Below are positions 18,186-28,597 of a stretch of 64,000 nucleotides of DNA, piece by piece. Made by a program: the position numbers and the translations under genes. This DNA is from Flavobacterium selenitireducens. Its GTDB lineage: Bacteria > Bacteroidota > Bacteroidia > Flavobacteriales > Flavobacteriaceae. The DNA lies in assembly GCF_014748335.1 (NCBI RefSeq), contig NZ_JAAVIY010000008.1, positions 62,001 through 126,000 of the forward strand. The letters run 5' to 3'. Position 1 is the first letter of the stretch; each line of letters opens with the position of its first letter. The notes under the pieces were generated by a model that saw nothing but the letters and a program-made list of their open reading frames with translations, was not told the DNA's origin and did not search any database.

Positions 18186-18612
18186 AATCGTCCAAAAATC
18201 GCTGACCGTCGGGGCGCTCGTCGTGTTGTTGCTGGCCGTTCGAATGTTCGAGGACCGACTGTTTTACGATCCGTTCCTGTCGTATTTTAGGAATGATTAT
18301 CTCAACGGGCCGTTGCCGGCGTTCGACGCCACTGATCTTTTCTTTGGGTTGAGTTTTCGCTATTTCCTCAATACGATGCTATCACTGGGAATCATTTTCG
18401 TGTTATTCCAGGACGTCGGGCTGCTCAAATTCACCACCGTGCTCTATCTCGTTTTTTTTGTCGCGCTGATGGGATCTTTCTTCGCATTACTGCATTTCCA
18501 AAGCCAGAACAACTTCCTGATTTTTTACACGAGGCGCTTTCTGATCCAGCCTCTATTCCTGTTGTTGTTCGTCCCGGCGTTCTATTATCAGAAGCGGATA
18601 TCTAAAAAATAG
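18166..18612 (+). CDS. Exosortase F system-associated membrane protein
   Basis: The 148-residue protein has four or five hydrophobic segments and the family pattern FEDRLFYDPFLSYF near the N-terminus and FRYFLNTMLSLGIIF in the middle. It is found beside xrtF in Flavobacteriia and carries no protease residues, so it is presumably a membrane partner of the sortase. The ATG overlaps the end of xrtF by 20 bases, showing tight coupling. No cargo protein with a C-terminal sorting signal is visible in this window. Confidence 0.85.
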   Translation: MGSKSAEIVQKSLTVGALVVLLLAVRMFEDRLFYDPFLSYFRNDYLNGPLPAFDATDLFFGLSFRYFLNTMLSLGIIFVLFQDVGLLKFTTVLYLVFFVALMGSFFALLHFQSQNNFLIFYTRRFLIQPLFLLLFVPAFYYQKRISKK

Positions 18613-18657
18613 GCTTTCCTTAAGAGCTTCCCGTTCGGTTTTGCTTATTTTTGCGGC

Positions 18658-19047
18658 ATGGGAATCAAGAAATCCATAGGCATTCTGCTCGCTTTCCTCG
18701 TTTTGGCTTCCAACACGGGTCTTGCGTTCAGCGTGCACTATTGCGGAGGCGAGATCGCGTCGGTCAAGCCGATGTTGCTCGTTTCGGACGATTCTTGTTG
18801 TGGCGCGCAGAAATCCGAACCTATGGGTTGCTGCAAGACGAAAATCGTGAAATCCGACAAGGAGCACGACATCGTCATCAAAACGTTTTCGTTCGCATTC
18901 GAAGCGGCGCTGGTTTCTGAGCGGCCAATTACGGCACCTCGCCAAACCGTTTCCACTTTTGTCAAAAGGCCGTCCGCTTCCTATTATTGCGAAGCCAATG
19001 CGCCTCCGCTGTTCCAACTTTACAATCAATATCTTTTTTACGCCTGA
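18658..19047 (+). CDS. HYC_CC_PP family secreted protein
   Basis: The 129-residue secreted protein has the motifs that name its family: VHYCGGE after the signal peptide, the CC pairs in DSCCGAQ and MGCCKTK, and the PP in NAPPLFQLYNQ near the end. The Cys/His pattern suggests metal binding, and these genes sit beside TonB receptors and heavy-metal-associated proteins, as here. A TATTTTTG element ends five bases before the ATG, which would give an almost leaderless message. Read-through from the xrtF genes is also possible. A role in copper handling is inferred from the neighbours. Confidence 0.8.
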   Translation: MGIKKSIGILLAFLVLASNTGLAFSVHYCGGEIASVKPMLLVSDDSCCGAQKSEPMGCCKTKIVKSDKEHDIVIKTFSFAFEAALVSERPITAPRQTVSTFVKRPSASYYCEANAPPLFQLYNQYLFYA

Positions 19048-19099
19048 TTTTTTTGCCTGACTTGGGATTCAACCAATTTCTTACAAAAAAATCAACTTT

Positions 19100-21091
19100 A
19101 TGCGTTTACTACTAACGGCTTTGCTGCTGTTCGTTGCGCTCTTTACGTCGGCACAAGACACGTTGCAGACGATCAGCGTCCAATCGAATTCGCGAAGCCT
19201 CAAAAAATCATTGTCGGTCACGGCCAATACCACGGTCATGACGAGCAAGGAATTGCTCAAGGCCGCTTGCTGCAATCTCGCGGAGAGTTTCGAGACCAAC
19301 CCGTCCATAGACGTAAACTTTTCTGATGCGCTGACCGGCGCCAGACAAGTCAGGATGTTGGGATTGACAAGTCCGTATCTGATGATCACCGAAGAGAACA
19401 TTCCGTCGGTTCGCGGCGCTTCCCAGGCTTACGGTTTGACCTTTACGCCGGGAACCTGGATCGAAAGCATACAAATTACAAAAGGCGCAGGTTCCGTCGT
19501 CAACGGGTACGAAAGCATTTCCGGCCAAATCAATACCGAACTGCTCAAGCCTGCGAACGACATCCCGTTTTTCCTCAATGTTTATGGCTCTACCGACGCC
19601 CGTTTCGAGATCAACACCCACCTGAATCACAAACTGTCTGATAAATGGGCCAGCAGCCTGTTCCTCCACGGGAATTCGCGTTTGACCAAAAACGACATGA
19701 ACAACGATGGTTTCCTCGACAATCCGTTGGGAAACCAAGTCAATGTGATGAACCGCTGGCAATATACCAATGCGGAAAAAGGCTGGGTCGGGTTCGTCAA
19801 CCTGCGTTTCATGAACGATGAAAAGCAGACCGGCCAACTTGATTACGTCCCGTCTCGCGACAAGTTTGGCGGGCAGCTTTGGGGATCGGAGATCAATACG
19901 AAGCGGTACGACCTGGCGACAAAAATCGGGTATGTTTTCCCGGACATGCCGTTCCAAAGCATCGGATTCCAAAATGCGTTGACGTATCACGACCAGGATT
20001 CGTATTTCGGTTTTCGGCGTTACGATATCGCCCAAACGAGCTACTATTCCAACCTGATTTTCAACTCGATCATCAGCAACACCATGCACAAATTCGCGAC
20101 CGGTTTGAATTTCGCCTACGACAAGTATGATGAAAACGTGCTGGGTTCAGATTTGGGTCGCGTCGATAACTCCATTGGCGGATTCTTCGAATATACGTAC
20201 GACAATACTGACAACTTCAGCCTCGTGGCGGGAATACGTGCGGACAACCACAACCGTCTCGGGGCATTCTTCACGCCGAGGCTTCACCTGCGTTACAATC
20301 CCTGGAAGGATGCGGTAGTTCGCATATCCGGCGGAAGAGGGAAGAGGGCGGCGAATATTTTTGCCGAAAACCAACAGATATTCGCAACCAACCGCGCAAT
20401 TGCGTGGGGATCCGAATTCAAAGGCCCGTATGGAATGAAGCCGGAAATCGCGTGGAATTACGGGCTGAGCTTCAACCAGAAGTTTTTTATTTTCGGACAG
20501 CCTGCCGATGCCGGGTTCGATCTTTACCGCACCGATTTCCAAAACCAGGTGTACGTCGATTGGTATGCCTCGGGAAATGCGGTTGGATTCTACAATCTCG
20601 AAGGGAAGTCTTACGTAAACAGCGTGCAGGTTGATTTCAATTACGAACCGGTCAAACATCTGAACATTCGCTCTGCCTATAAATATTACGACACCTTTAC
20701 GGATTATCGCCAGATAAGTGCAGAACGTCCGCTGACGCCGCGCCACCGGTTTTTCACGAACGTCGAGTATGCCACCCACATCAAGGAAAACGGCCAGCGT
20801 TGGAAATTTGATGCGACCTGGAACTGGACCGGAACGCAACGTTTGCCTGTCACGGCAGTCGTGCTTCCTCAACGTTCGCCGGCATTTTCTGTGGTGAACG
20901 CTCAGGTGACGCGCACGTTTTCGTCGGTTTTTGAAGTCTATGCGGGAGCGGAAAATCTGACAAACTACAAACAAAAAAATCCAATTTTGGGAGCCGACGA
21001 TCCGTTTGGCCAGAATTTCGACGCGTCTGTGGTATACGCGCCCGTTTTCGGCCAGATGTTTTACGCCGGGTTTCGCTTTAAAATCAAATGA
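19100..21091 (+). CDS. TonB-dependent receptor, probably copper/metal
   Basis: The 663-residue receptor has a signal peptide (LLLFVALFTSAQ), no CarboxypepD domain, a plug starting about residue 35 with an unusual CC pair (LKAACCNLAESFETNP) and a barrel to the C-terminus (FYAGFRFKIK). Plug signatures are TGARQVRMLGL and GYESISGQINTELLKP. Receptors of this short type with AACCNL are found with HYC_CC_PP and HMA proteins, which flank it here. The start follows the HYC gene by 52 bases and its stop overlaps the next start (ATGA). Substrate copper is inferred, not shown. Confidence 0.87.
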   Translation: MRLLLTALLLFVALFTSAQDTLQTISVQSNSRSLKKSLSVTANTTVMTSKELLKAACCNLAESFETNPSIDVNFSDALTGARQVRMLGLTSPYLMITEENIPSVRGASQAYGLTFTPGTWIESIQITKGAGSVVNGYESISGQINTELLKPANDIPFFLNVYGSTDARFEINTHLNHKLSDKWASSLFLHGNSRLTKNDMNNDGFLDNPLGNQVNVMNRWQYTNAEKGWVGFVNLRFMNDEKQTGQLDYVPSRDKFGGQLWGSEINTKRYDLATKIGYVFPDMPFQSIGFQNALTYHDQDSYFGFRRYDIAQTSYYSNLIFNSIISNTMHKFATGLNFAYDKYDENVLGSDLGRVDNSIGGFFEYTYDNTDNFSLVAGIRADNHNRLGAFFTPRLHLRYNPWKDAVVRISGGRGKRAANIFAENQQIFATNRAIAWGSEFKGPYGMKPEIAWNYGLSFNQKFFIFGQPADAGFDLYRTDFQNQVYVDWYASGNAVGFYNLEGKSYVNSVQVDFNYEPVKHLNIRSAYKYYDTFTDYRQISAERPLTPRHRFFTNVEYATHIKENGQRWKFDATWNWTGTQRLPVTAVVLPQRSPAFSVVNAQVTRTFSSVFEVYAGAENLTNYKQKNPILGADDPFGQNFDASVVYAPVFGQMFYAGFRFKIK

Positions 21092-21438
21092 CCATGAAAA
21101 AAATCGTTTTTATCATGTTGGTCGCGCTGTTCGGAATGGCCGCCAACGCTCAGGAAAAAAAGAACAAAAATGCAAAACACAGCATTGAGGTGAACGGAAA
21201 TTGCGACCAATGCAAAAAGCGGATCGAGAAAGCGGCGCTGTCGGTCGCAGGTGTCAAATCTGCAGTTTGGGATACCGAATCACATCGGCTCAGCCTGATC
21301 GTCAACGAGGAAAAAACCTCGCTGGAAAAAGTCGAGGCGGCTATCGCTAAAGTCGGCCACGATGCAGGATCGGCCAAGGCGACACCAGCCGATTACGAAA
21401 ATCTTCACAGCTGTTGCAAATACGACAGGAATCCTTGA
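21088..21438 (+). CDS. Secreted heavy-metal-associated (HMA) domain protein
   Basis: The 116-residue protein has a signal peptide (IVFIMLVALFGMAANAQ), then an HMA ferredoxin-like domain with the metal motif NGNCDQCKKRIE (CxxC, residues about 37-40). A further CC pair near the end (LHSCCKYD) follows the domain. Periplasmic HMA proteins bind Cu(I) or similar ions. It is the last gene of the HYC / TonB receptor / HMA set. The ATG overlaps the receptor stop, and a second in-frame ATG at 21094 could also be used. Confidence 0.85.
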   Translation: MTMKKIVFIMLVALFGMAANAQEKKNKNAKHSIEVNGNCDQCKKRIEKAALSVAGVKSAVWDTESHRLSLIVNEEKTSLEKVEAAIAKVGHDAGSAKATPADYENLHSCCKYDRNP

Positions 21439-21555
21439 TGTTCGGGACGTTGGCATAACCGTTAATAAAACTTTAAATTGGGGCGTGAAATTGCGGCTTT
21501 TGTAATAAATCCGTACTTTCACGCACCGTTTTTTAACACCTTACAACAAGCCCAA

Positions 21556-22254
21556 ATGAACGAATTTAATTGGAAAGACCTGATTGATCCATTGTTTTAT
21601 ATACACTTTGACATCAATGGCGTCAAGGTCGGGCTTTACATCGTTCTGTTCATTGTCTTTGCCGAAACCGGTTTGTTCGCGGGCTTTTTTCTTCCCGGCG
21701 ACAGCTTGCTTTTCCTTTCCGGAATTTACAATCGCGAATTGCTTGAGACCGTCGTCAAAATCGACAGTGCTTTCCTGAATGTGGCGTTGTTGTCTACGCT
21801 CGTGGCGCTTGCGGGAATTCTCGGGAATATGGTCGGGTATTGGTTTGGGGCGAAAAGCGGCTACTATCTTTACAACAAAAAAGACAGTTTTTTATTCAAG
21901 AAAAAATACCTGATCCAATCGAAAGAGTTTTTTGAAAAGCATGGCGGGCGCGCAATTATTTTCGCGAGGTTTCTTCCCATTTTCAGGACGTTTGCGCCAA
22001 TCGTGGCCGGGATCGTGCTCATGGACAAAAAACGGTTCATGTTCTACAACGTACTGAGCTCATTCATATGGTCATTCAGCTTGATTTTCGCCGGCCATTA
22101 CCTTTACGGATTCCTGCTCGAGCGCTTTGCCATCGACCTTAAGGAACACATTGAACTTATCGTAATTTCCCTTGTTTTGATTACGATTGTCCCGGTAATC
22201 ATCAAGTTCAGCAAAAAGGTCAAGACTCCGGAAGTGCCGGGAAGTCCGCAATAA
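21556..22254 (+). CDS. DedA family membrane protein
   Basis: The 232-residue DedA/SNARE-associated family protein shows FLPGDSLLFLSG near the N-terminus and the conserved segment FFEKHGGRAIIFARFLPIFRTFAPIVAG. This polytopic inner-membrane family is linked to lipid scrambling and undecaprenyl-phosphate or proton-gradient homeostasis. The frame extends 26 codons upstream, but the ATG at 21556 (MNEFNWKDL) matches the family start. It ends 15 bases before the convergent minus-strand gene, with no terminator visible between. Confidence 0.9.
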   Translation: MNEFNWKDLIDPLFYIHFDINGVKVGLYIVLFIVFAETGLFAGFFLPGDSLLFLSGIYNRELLETVVKIDSAFLNVALLSTLVALAGILGNMVGYWFGAKSGYYLYNKKDSFLFKKKYLIQSKEFFEKHGGRAIIFARFLPIFRTFAPIVAGIVLMDKKRFMFYNVLSSFIWSFSLIFAGHYLYGFLLERFAIDLKEHIELIVISLVLITIVPVIIKFSKKVKTPEVPGSPQ

Positions 22255-22269
22255 GATTACAATCTTCGT

Positions 22270-24630
22270 TTACTTTGTTTCGATCGTCCGCTCTTCAGAT
22301 ATGAGCGTTCCGTCCGAGGCGATTCCCTCAATGATTACTTTTACGGCATCCTGTTGGAAATTCGGGAATGAAAAACGGAAGTTTCCTGAGCTGTCCGTGG
22401 CCACATCTGGAATCCAGTGAATGGCACCCATGGTATGGAACGCGTCGTTGTGGTAATCGGCGTATTGCGGGTTTTCGTATTCCGTAGCTTTTTGGAAACC
22501 ACCTTTTATCAACAGCGCCTTGGAAAGGATTTTCGTCGAGTTGTTGAAATGACCCTTTTTAGTGTAGATCCTGATTATCCCATTGGCGCCAGAAGATCCG
22601 GCTCCATATCCTCTTTTATTGATGTAAACCTCGTCGATCATGTCCATGCGATATGTCGTGAGCAGGTTGTGGTCGTCCTGTAGAACGTCATCTACGAAAA
22701 TTACAGGGCTGTTCTGCGCTTCGAAAGAGGTTGAATACGTTCTGCTGATGATCACGCGTCCGCCGACTTGGGAAACGTTGAATCCGTTATTTTGTATAAA
22801 GTCGACGATCGTCGAAAACATGCTGACATCCTGAGGCGTAATTTTAAACCCTTTTGCCATGTTGTTGGCGTAAAACCTGGTGTTCTGTTCGCTGAGTTTC
22901 GGTTTTCGGGCCGTTCTGACGGTCACCGAATCGAGTCGGATGCTATTTTTCATGTCGGGAATCCCAAATCCAAGTTCGACAGGCTTGAGCAGGCAATTTT
23001 TTTCCAACGGCTCGAACGGCTTTATAAACGGGCGATTGTTTCCGCTAAGATGGGACGCAACCTGAAGTGGGCTGCGTTCGTTTTTCTTGTTGAACAATGA
23101 AATGTAGACCTGTGCGGAATCCTCGGCAATGATATTTTGGAACTGGAACTCATTTTTTTCGTTGAGTTCGGCAAATTCGTTTAGGCCGAAAGCCATCGCG
23201 TTCAGGTTGATTTTCGAGTTGGCCCTATCGACTGACTTGTTGTTGAGGCCGCCTTTGATAGAAAGTCCTTTGTCGAATTCGTATCGTATTTGAGGAGCGA
23301 TGCCCGTTATTTTAGTCCAGTCGTACTTCTGGACTTGCGTGATGAGCATGTTGTCGAGCTCGTAATGCTTCTTGCGGTTGAACCCGACAAAATAATTGCG
23401 GCCGCTAATCTTTGCGCTACCCGGAAGTGTCGCGAGTTCGAGTCTCGTATAAATGTCCTCCTGGGATTTTACGGAGGATACAGGCACGACGGATATACTC
23501 AGACTTGCTAATTTCAAACCGCCGCCTCCTTGCACCACGATAGAATCGCCGCGTTTTTGGCTGACCCTCAATTGCGTTTCCTCAGTTGCTTTGCGATACG
23601 CCTGATATACCATTCGCTCACCGATCTTATTTTGGTTGGCGTCAATAAGGTAAACGGTGTTGAGGCCGTCCGAGAAGTGGTTCGAAGGGATCGAAAGGAC
23701 TTGTCTGGCCTGGCTGCCGTCGAACGAGAGTTTTGCGGTCGTGCTTGCGCCATAACTTTGAATCACCAGGTCGAATGGTTTCCCTTTTATTTGTTCAAGC
23801 GTCGCTTTGTTGGTTTTGACCGTGACCGTCGCTTTGTCTGGGAAAATATAATTGTTGATTGAGAACGTCACGCCCGATACGCTCGGCGTCGGCAGCGTTT
23901 TTTGGTATTCCTTTCCTTTTATCGTTGCCGAAAGCACGTATGGACCCATGTCCGTGTCGGCGACCTCGAATCGCGAATAGCCGGCGGCATCGGTCGTAGC
24001 CGACGCGATTTCCAATCCTCTGGCGTTTTTTACCTTCGCCTCGATCCCGGTAAGGCCGTTCCCGTTGCAGTCGGCAATCCTGAAGGCAACCGTGTTGGAA
24101 GTTCCGTATAGGAAAACGCCGCTTTCAGGCGCAAACGAAATGTCGAGTGAAGCGTAGTCTATCGCGTTTGGGACGTAAAATTCCCGGGATTTTGCATTGA
24201 TAACGGTTATCGGATACAGGCTCGATTCGTCTTCGGCAAAATTGTTCATGAAATTCGTATACGATTGCAGATAGTACAAACCGGCAGGCAGGTTTTGAGG
24301 CGTGTTGATGAAGCCACTGAACACGGCATTCTCACAATAAAGAAGCGCGCCCGCGACCTTTTGTCCTTTCGCGTCCAATAAGGAAACGTAGGCGTTTGTA
24401 GTCTCTCCGTACGGCAAATGCGTTTGTTTTTTGACGACATAGCCTTTGAGCCAGATTCTTTCACCTGCAAGATAGGCCGCCTTGTTGAAGTGAAGGTGCA
24501 TGCCTTCCCGGTCGGCTTCGAAATACTTCGCTATCGATGAGGATTGGGAAGCGATTGGTGCCACGGCAGTTTGTTGTGCGTGCGAAAACGCGGCAATGCC
24601 CGTTAAAATAAGGGAAAGCAGTTTGTTCAT
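22270..24630 (-). CDS. Secreted MG2-like / TonB-plug-like protein without barrel
   Basis: The 786-residue secreted protein (signal peptide ending AFSHAQ) has the same plan as the gene at 6189. The macroglobulin-type N-terminus reads LHFNKAAYLAGERIWLKGY and AGLYYLQSYTNFMNNF. Further beta-sandwich domains follow, then a TonB-plug-like region near residues 600-710 (PVIFVDDVLQDDH, IDEVYINKRGYGAGSSG), and a C-terminal domain near YADYHNDAFHTMGAIHW. No barrel is present. It stands alone here. Function is unknown, and a periplasmic or surface accessory role is an inference. Confidence 0.72.
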   Translation of the reverse strand: MNKLLSLILTGIAAFSHAQQTAVAPIASQSSSIAKYFEADREGMHLHFNKAAYLAGERIWLKGYVVKKQTHLPYGETTNAYVSLLDAKGQKVAGALLYCENAVFSGFINTPQNLPAGLYYLQSYTNFMNNFAEDESSLYPITVINAKSREFYVPNAIDYASLDISFAPESGVFLYGTSNTVAFRIADCNGNGLTGIEAKVKNARGLEIASATTDAAGYSRFEVADTDMGPYVLSATIKGKEYQKTLPTPSVSGVTFSINNYIFPDKATVTVKTNKATLEQIKGKPFDLVIQSYGASTTAKLSFDGSQARQVLSIPSNHFSDGLNTVYLIDANQNKIGERMVYQAYRKATEETQLRVSQKRGDSIVVQGGGGLKLASLSISVVPVSSVKSQEDIYTRLELATLPGSAKISGRNYFVGFNRKKHYELDNMLITQVQKYDWTKITGIAPQIRYEFDKGLSIKGGLNNKSVDRANSKINLNAMAFGLNEFAELNEKNEFQFQNIIAEDSAQVYISLFNKKNERSPLQVASHLSGNNRPFIKPFEPLEKNCLLKPVELGFGIPDMKNSIRLDSVTVRTARKPKLSEQNTRFYANNMAKGFKITPQDVSMFSTIVDFIQNNGFNVSQVGGRVIISRTYSTSFEAQNSPVIFVDDVLQDDHNLLTTYRMDMIDEVYINKRGYGAGSSGANGIIRIYTKKGHFNNSTKILSKALLIKGGFQKATEYENPQYADYHNDAFHTMGAIHWIPDVATDSSGNFRFSFPNFQQDAVKVIIEGIASDGTLISEERTIETK

Positions 24631-24689
24631 CGGTTTTGGTCTTACGTATTGCGTCGGGTTTGGCCGTGCTTGAGACGGCGAATATAAAA

Positions 24690-24717
24690 AAAAGCCACCC
24701 AGGATCGGATGGCTTTT
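24690..24717 (-). terminator. Terminator of groES-groEL
   Basis: Stem AAAAGCCACCC / GGATGGCTTTT (one wobble pair) lies 22 bases after the groEL stop and is followed on the minus strand by a T run. Confidence 0.8.
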
Positions 24718-24738
24718 CTCAAAATATTTAGGATGGAA

Positions 24739-26406
<1,668 letters not shown>

Positions 26407-26441
26407 TTATCACTTATACCGAATCGTCTTCCGACAACGGT

Positions 26442-26717
26442 TTAGATAATCGCGAAAATTTCGAATTCGCTCATGATCAGGTAATCTTTGCCTTCGAATT
26501 TCAGTTCTGTTCCGGCGGAGCGACCGTAAAGCACGGTATCGCCGACCTTCACAGTCATTTCGTGGTCTTTTGTGCCTTTGCCAACGGCTACGACGGTTCC
26601 TTTTTGCGGTTTTTCCTTAGCGGTGTCCGGAATAAAAATACCCGATGCGGTCTGTGTTTCGGCGGCAACGGGCTCGACAAGTACTCGGTCTGAAAGAGGT
26701 TGAATTTTCAAAGCCAT
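26442..26717 (-). CDS. groES: Co-chaperonin GroES
   Basis: The 91-residue GroES caps the GroEL cavity. MALKIQPLSDRVLVEP opens it, the mobile loop follows (TQTASGIFIPDTAKEKP), and GTVVAVGKG and VLYGRSAGTELKFEGKDYLIM complete the fold. The frame stays open 26 codons upstream, but the family start is the ATG at 26717. A terminator separates it from secG, so a groESL promoter should lie at about 26718-26830, where I see no clear TAnnTTTG box and no CIRCE-like repeat. Confidence 0.97.
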   Translation of the reverse strand: MALKIQPLSDRVLVEPVAAETQTASGIFIPDTAKEKPQKGTVVAVGKGTKDHEMTVKVGDTVLYGRSAGTELKFEGKDYLIMSEFEIFAII

Positions 26718-26830
26718 GTTATATTGTTTTAGATTATTAAAAATATCGGATTGCATCTTGTGCGTTCCGTTCGCCGCGCTTCGGTCGAAAAACATGCCAA
26801 CGGTCGCTGACTGTCAATTTTGCATAAAAA

Positions 26831-26858
26831 AAATGCCAGCGTTGACAGGCTGGCATTT
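26831..26858 (-). terminator. Terminator of secG
   Basis: Perfect 10-bp arms AAATGCCAGC and GCTGGCATTT with an 8-base loop, then a T-rich run on the minus strand, lie 21 bases after the secG stop. Confidence 0.85.
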
Positions 26859-26878
26859 CAAATATCGTGATTCCAAGA

Positions 26879-27268
26879 TTATTTGGCAGGTTCGGCTGGC
26901 GTCGTCTCGGCAGGAGTGACCTCTCCATTTGCAGGAGCAGCGGCCGGAGTCGTCGCAGCCGGAGTTGTTGCAGCCGGAGTCGTCGTGGCAGGAGCAGCAG
27001 TTTCCGTTTTGTCGAAAACCGAATTCTTATCTGCCATAGATCCTGAGAAGCTCAAGCTTGACAATATGATGAGTACGATCAATACAGTGGCCAACGTCCA
27101 GGTACTCTTATCGAGGAAGTCATTGGTTTTTTGGACACCGCCCATCATTTGCGCGCCTCCAAGGGAAGAAGACAAACCGCCGCCTTTCGGGTTCTGTACC
27201 ATCACTACGATGATCAGCAAAAAGCAAACGATGGTGATCAACACTAAAAAGATAGAAAACGTACTCAT
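26879..27268 (-). CDS. secG: Preprotein translocase subunit SecG
   Basis: This small membrane subunit of SecYEG has 129 residues. Two transmembrane helices (residues about 3-24 and 56-74) flank the conserved loop QNPKGGGLSSSLGG. After the second helix comes a tail of about 45 residues in which Ala, Thr and Pro repeat (TTPAATTPAA units), longer than in most SecG proteins and probably disordered. It is two bases downstream of the TPR gene. The order lptE, TPR protein, secG, groES, groEL is usual in Flavobacterium. Confidence 0.92.
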   Translation of the reverse strand: MSTFSIFLVLITIVCFLLIIVVMVQNPKGGGLSSSLGGAQMMGGVQKTNDFLDKSTWTLATVLIVLIILSSLSFSGSMADKNSVFDKTETAAPATTTPAATTPAATTPAAAPANGEVTPAETTPAEPAK

Positions 27269-27270
27269 TA

Positions 27271-28551
27271 TTATAACTTGTTATTTTGTTGTAAATTCCT
27301 GATATCTAAAATTCGGTCTGCAAAGAAACTATTTTTTTCCGGATATTTCAAAATTAAAATTTCATACGCCTGAATCGCTTTCTCGTACTTCTTCTGTTCG
27401 AGGTAAACCCGCGCCAGTGTTTCGGTCATGAGATAGGAATTGTCTGCCTGGGACGGCTCGAAAATAAACGAAGGCGACTTGGCTTCGGGCGTTATTTTCG
27501 GGATTTTAGGATTCGATTCGATGAATTTATCGATCAGCTCCTTTTTTTTTTGTCGCTCGGAATCATCTTCGGAGGCGTCGCTTTGAGTTTGCGAATCGAT
27601 AACTTCCTGAGTGTCGGGTCCGGTTTCTTTGCGCTCGATAGGTTGAAATTTCGAGAGCTGCAGCCATTCGTGGAAAGAATGCTTTTCGGACGAAGAAAAA
27701 TCAAGCGGCTTTCCAATCTCGAGATTTTCTTTTGAAGCGGCGACTTCCTCGATCTCGACGACGTCTTCGGTAGCAACCGCTACGTCCGGGACTTGTTGTG
27801 TCTTTACTTCTTCGACATCGGCAACGACAAGGCTTTTCGCATACTGTTCGGCTTCTTTAATGGAATCGAGAACAGAGCGCGTCGCGGCGTCATATTCGGG
27901 TTCGACTTGCGATTTTTCGGAAATTTCAGATTCCCCTGCATCGAATTCAGCTTCTCTAGCTTCAGCTTCCTCGATTTCAGCTTCCTCAATTTCGGATTCT
28001 TCAATTTCAAATTCTCCAACTTCAGATTCCGGAATTTCTATTTCGGATCGATCGGTTTCCGCCGGCGCTAGCTCATTTCCTTCGGCTTCCAGCTCTCGTA
28101 AAACATTCGATTGTTCTTTTTCGTTTTCCGGAATTTGGCGATCCGCTTCCAATTCTTCGGCACGCACGAATTCCGTGTCGAGACTCGCGCGGAAACTGTC
28201 GTCCATCGTCAGTTCCTCGATTTCAGGCTTTTGGGTCACTTCCTGAATGTCCGAGACTTCGATCGCGCGCAACTGCTCCTGTTTTTCGACATAAGCGGCC
28301 CGGTCTACGGAAGTAAAATTATCCGAAGTGATGAAATCGAACAAAACGCTGCGGTCGGACGTAAAAGCAGCCGTAACCTTTAGCGCGTAATTGTACCGGA
28401 AACTGTCTTCGTTGTACAATCCCTTGAGACGGAGCGCTCGCGCACTCTGGAAATACGGAAATTCCGCGACGATCTTGTCGAGTTCGTCCGTGCGTTTCCC
28501 GTTGATCGCCTCGGGATGATTGAGCAGATATGTGAAATCCGAAAGGTTCAA
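27271..28551 (-). CDS. TPR protein with Glu-rich central repeats
   Basis: The 426-residue cytoplasmic-looking protein has no signal. It has a globular N-terminus (MNLSDFTYLLNHPEAINGKRTDEL), a central acidic low-complexity stretch of repeating ESEIEEAEIEEAE units at about residues 170-205, and a C-terminal TPR-like helical pair (LARVYLEQKKYEKAIQAYEILILKYPEKNSFFADRI). It is a conserved flavobacterial neighbour of lptE and secG. Its job is unknown. Two bases separate it from secG, so translation is probably coupled. Confidence 0.8.
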   Translation of the reverse strand: MNLSDFTYLLNHPEAINGKRTDELDKIVAEFPYFQSARALRLKGLYNEDSFRYNYALKVTAAFTSDRSVLFDFITSDNFTSVDRAAYVEKQEQLRAIEVSDIQEVTQKPEIEELTMDDSFRASLDTEFVRAEELEADRQIPENEKEQSNVLRELEAEGNELAPAETDRSEIEIPESEVGEFEIEESEIEEAEIEEAEAREAEFDAGESEISEKSQVEPEYDAATRSVLDSIKEAEQYAKSLVVADVEEVKTQQVPDVAVATEDVVEIEEVAASKENLEIGKPLDFSSSEKHSFHEWLQLSKFQPIERKETGPDTQEVIDSQTQSDASEDDSERQKKKELIDKFIESNPKIPKITPEAKSPSFIFEPSQADNSYLMTETLARVYLEQKKYEKAIQAYEILILKYPEKNSFFADRILDIRNLQQNNKL

Positions 28552-28597
28552 TGCGTTGGTTTAGATTCCGAAAGTAGTAAAATTCGGCGATTGCTGG

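Noticed and set aside
19208..20974. Two long minus-strand frames inside the TonB receptor gene
   Set aside because: They are shadows of a clear receptor gene on the plus strand.
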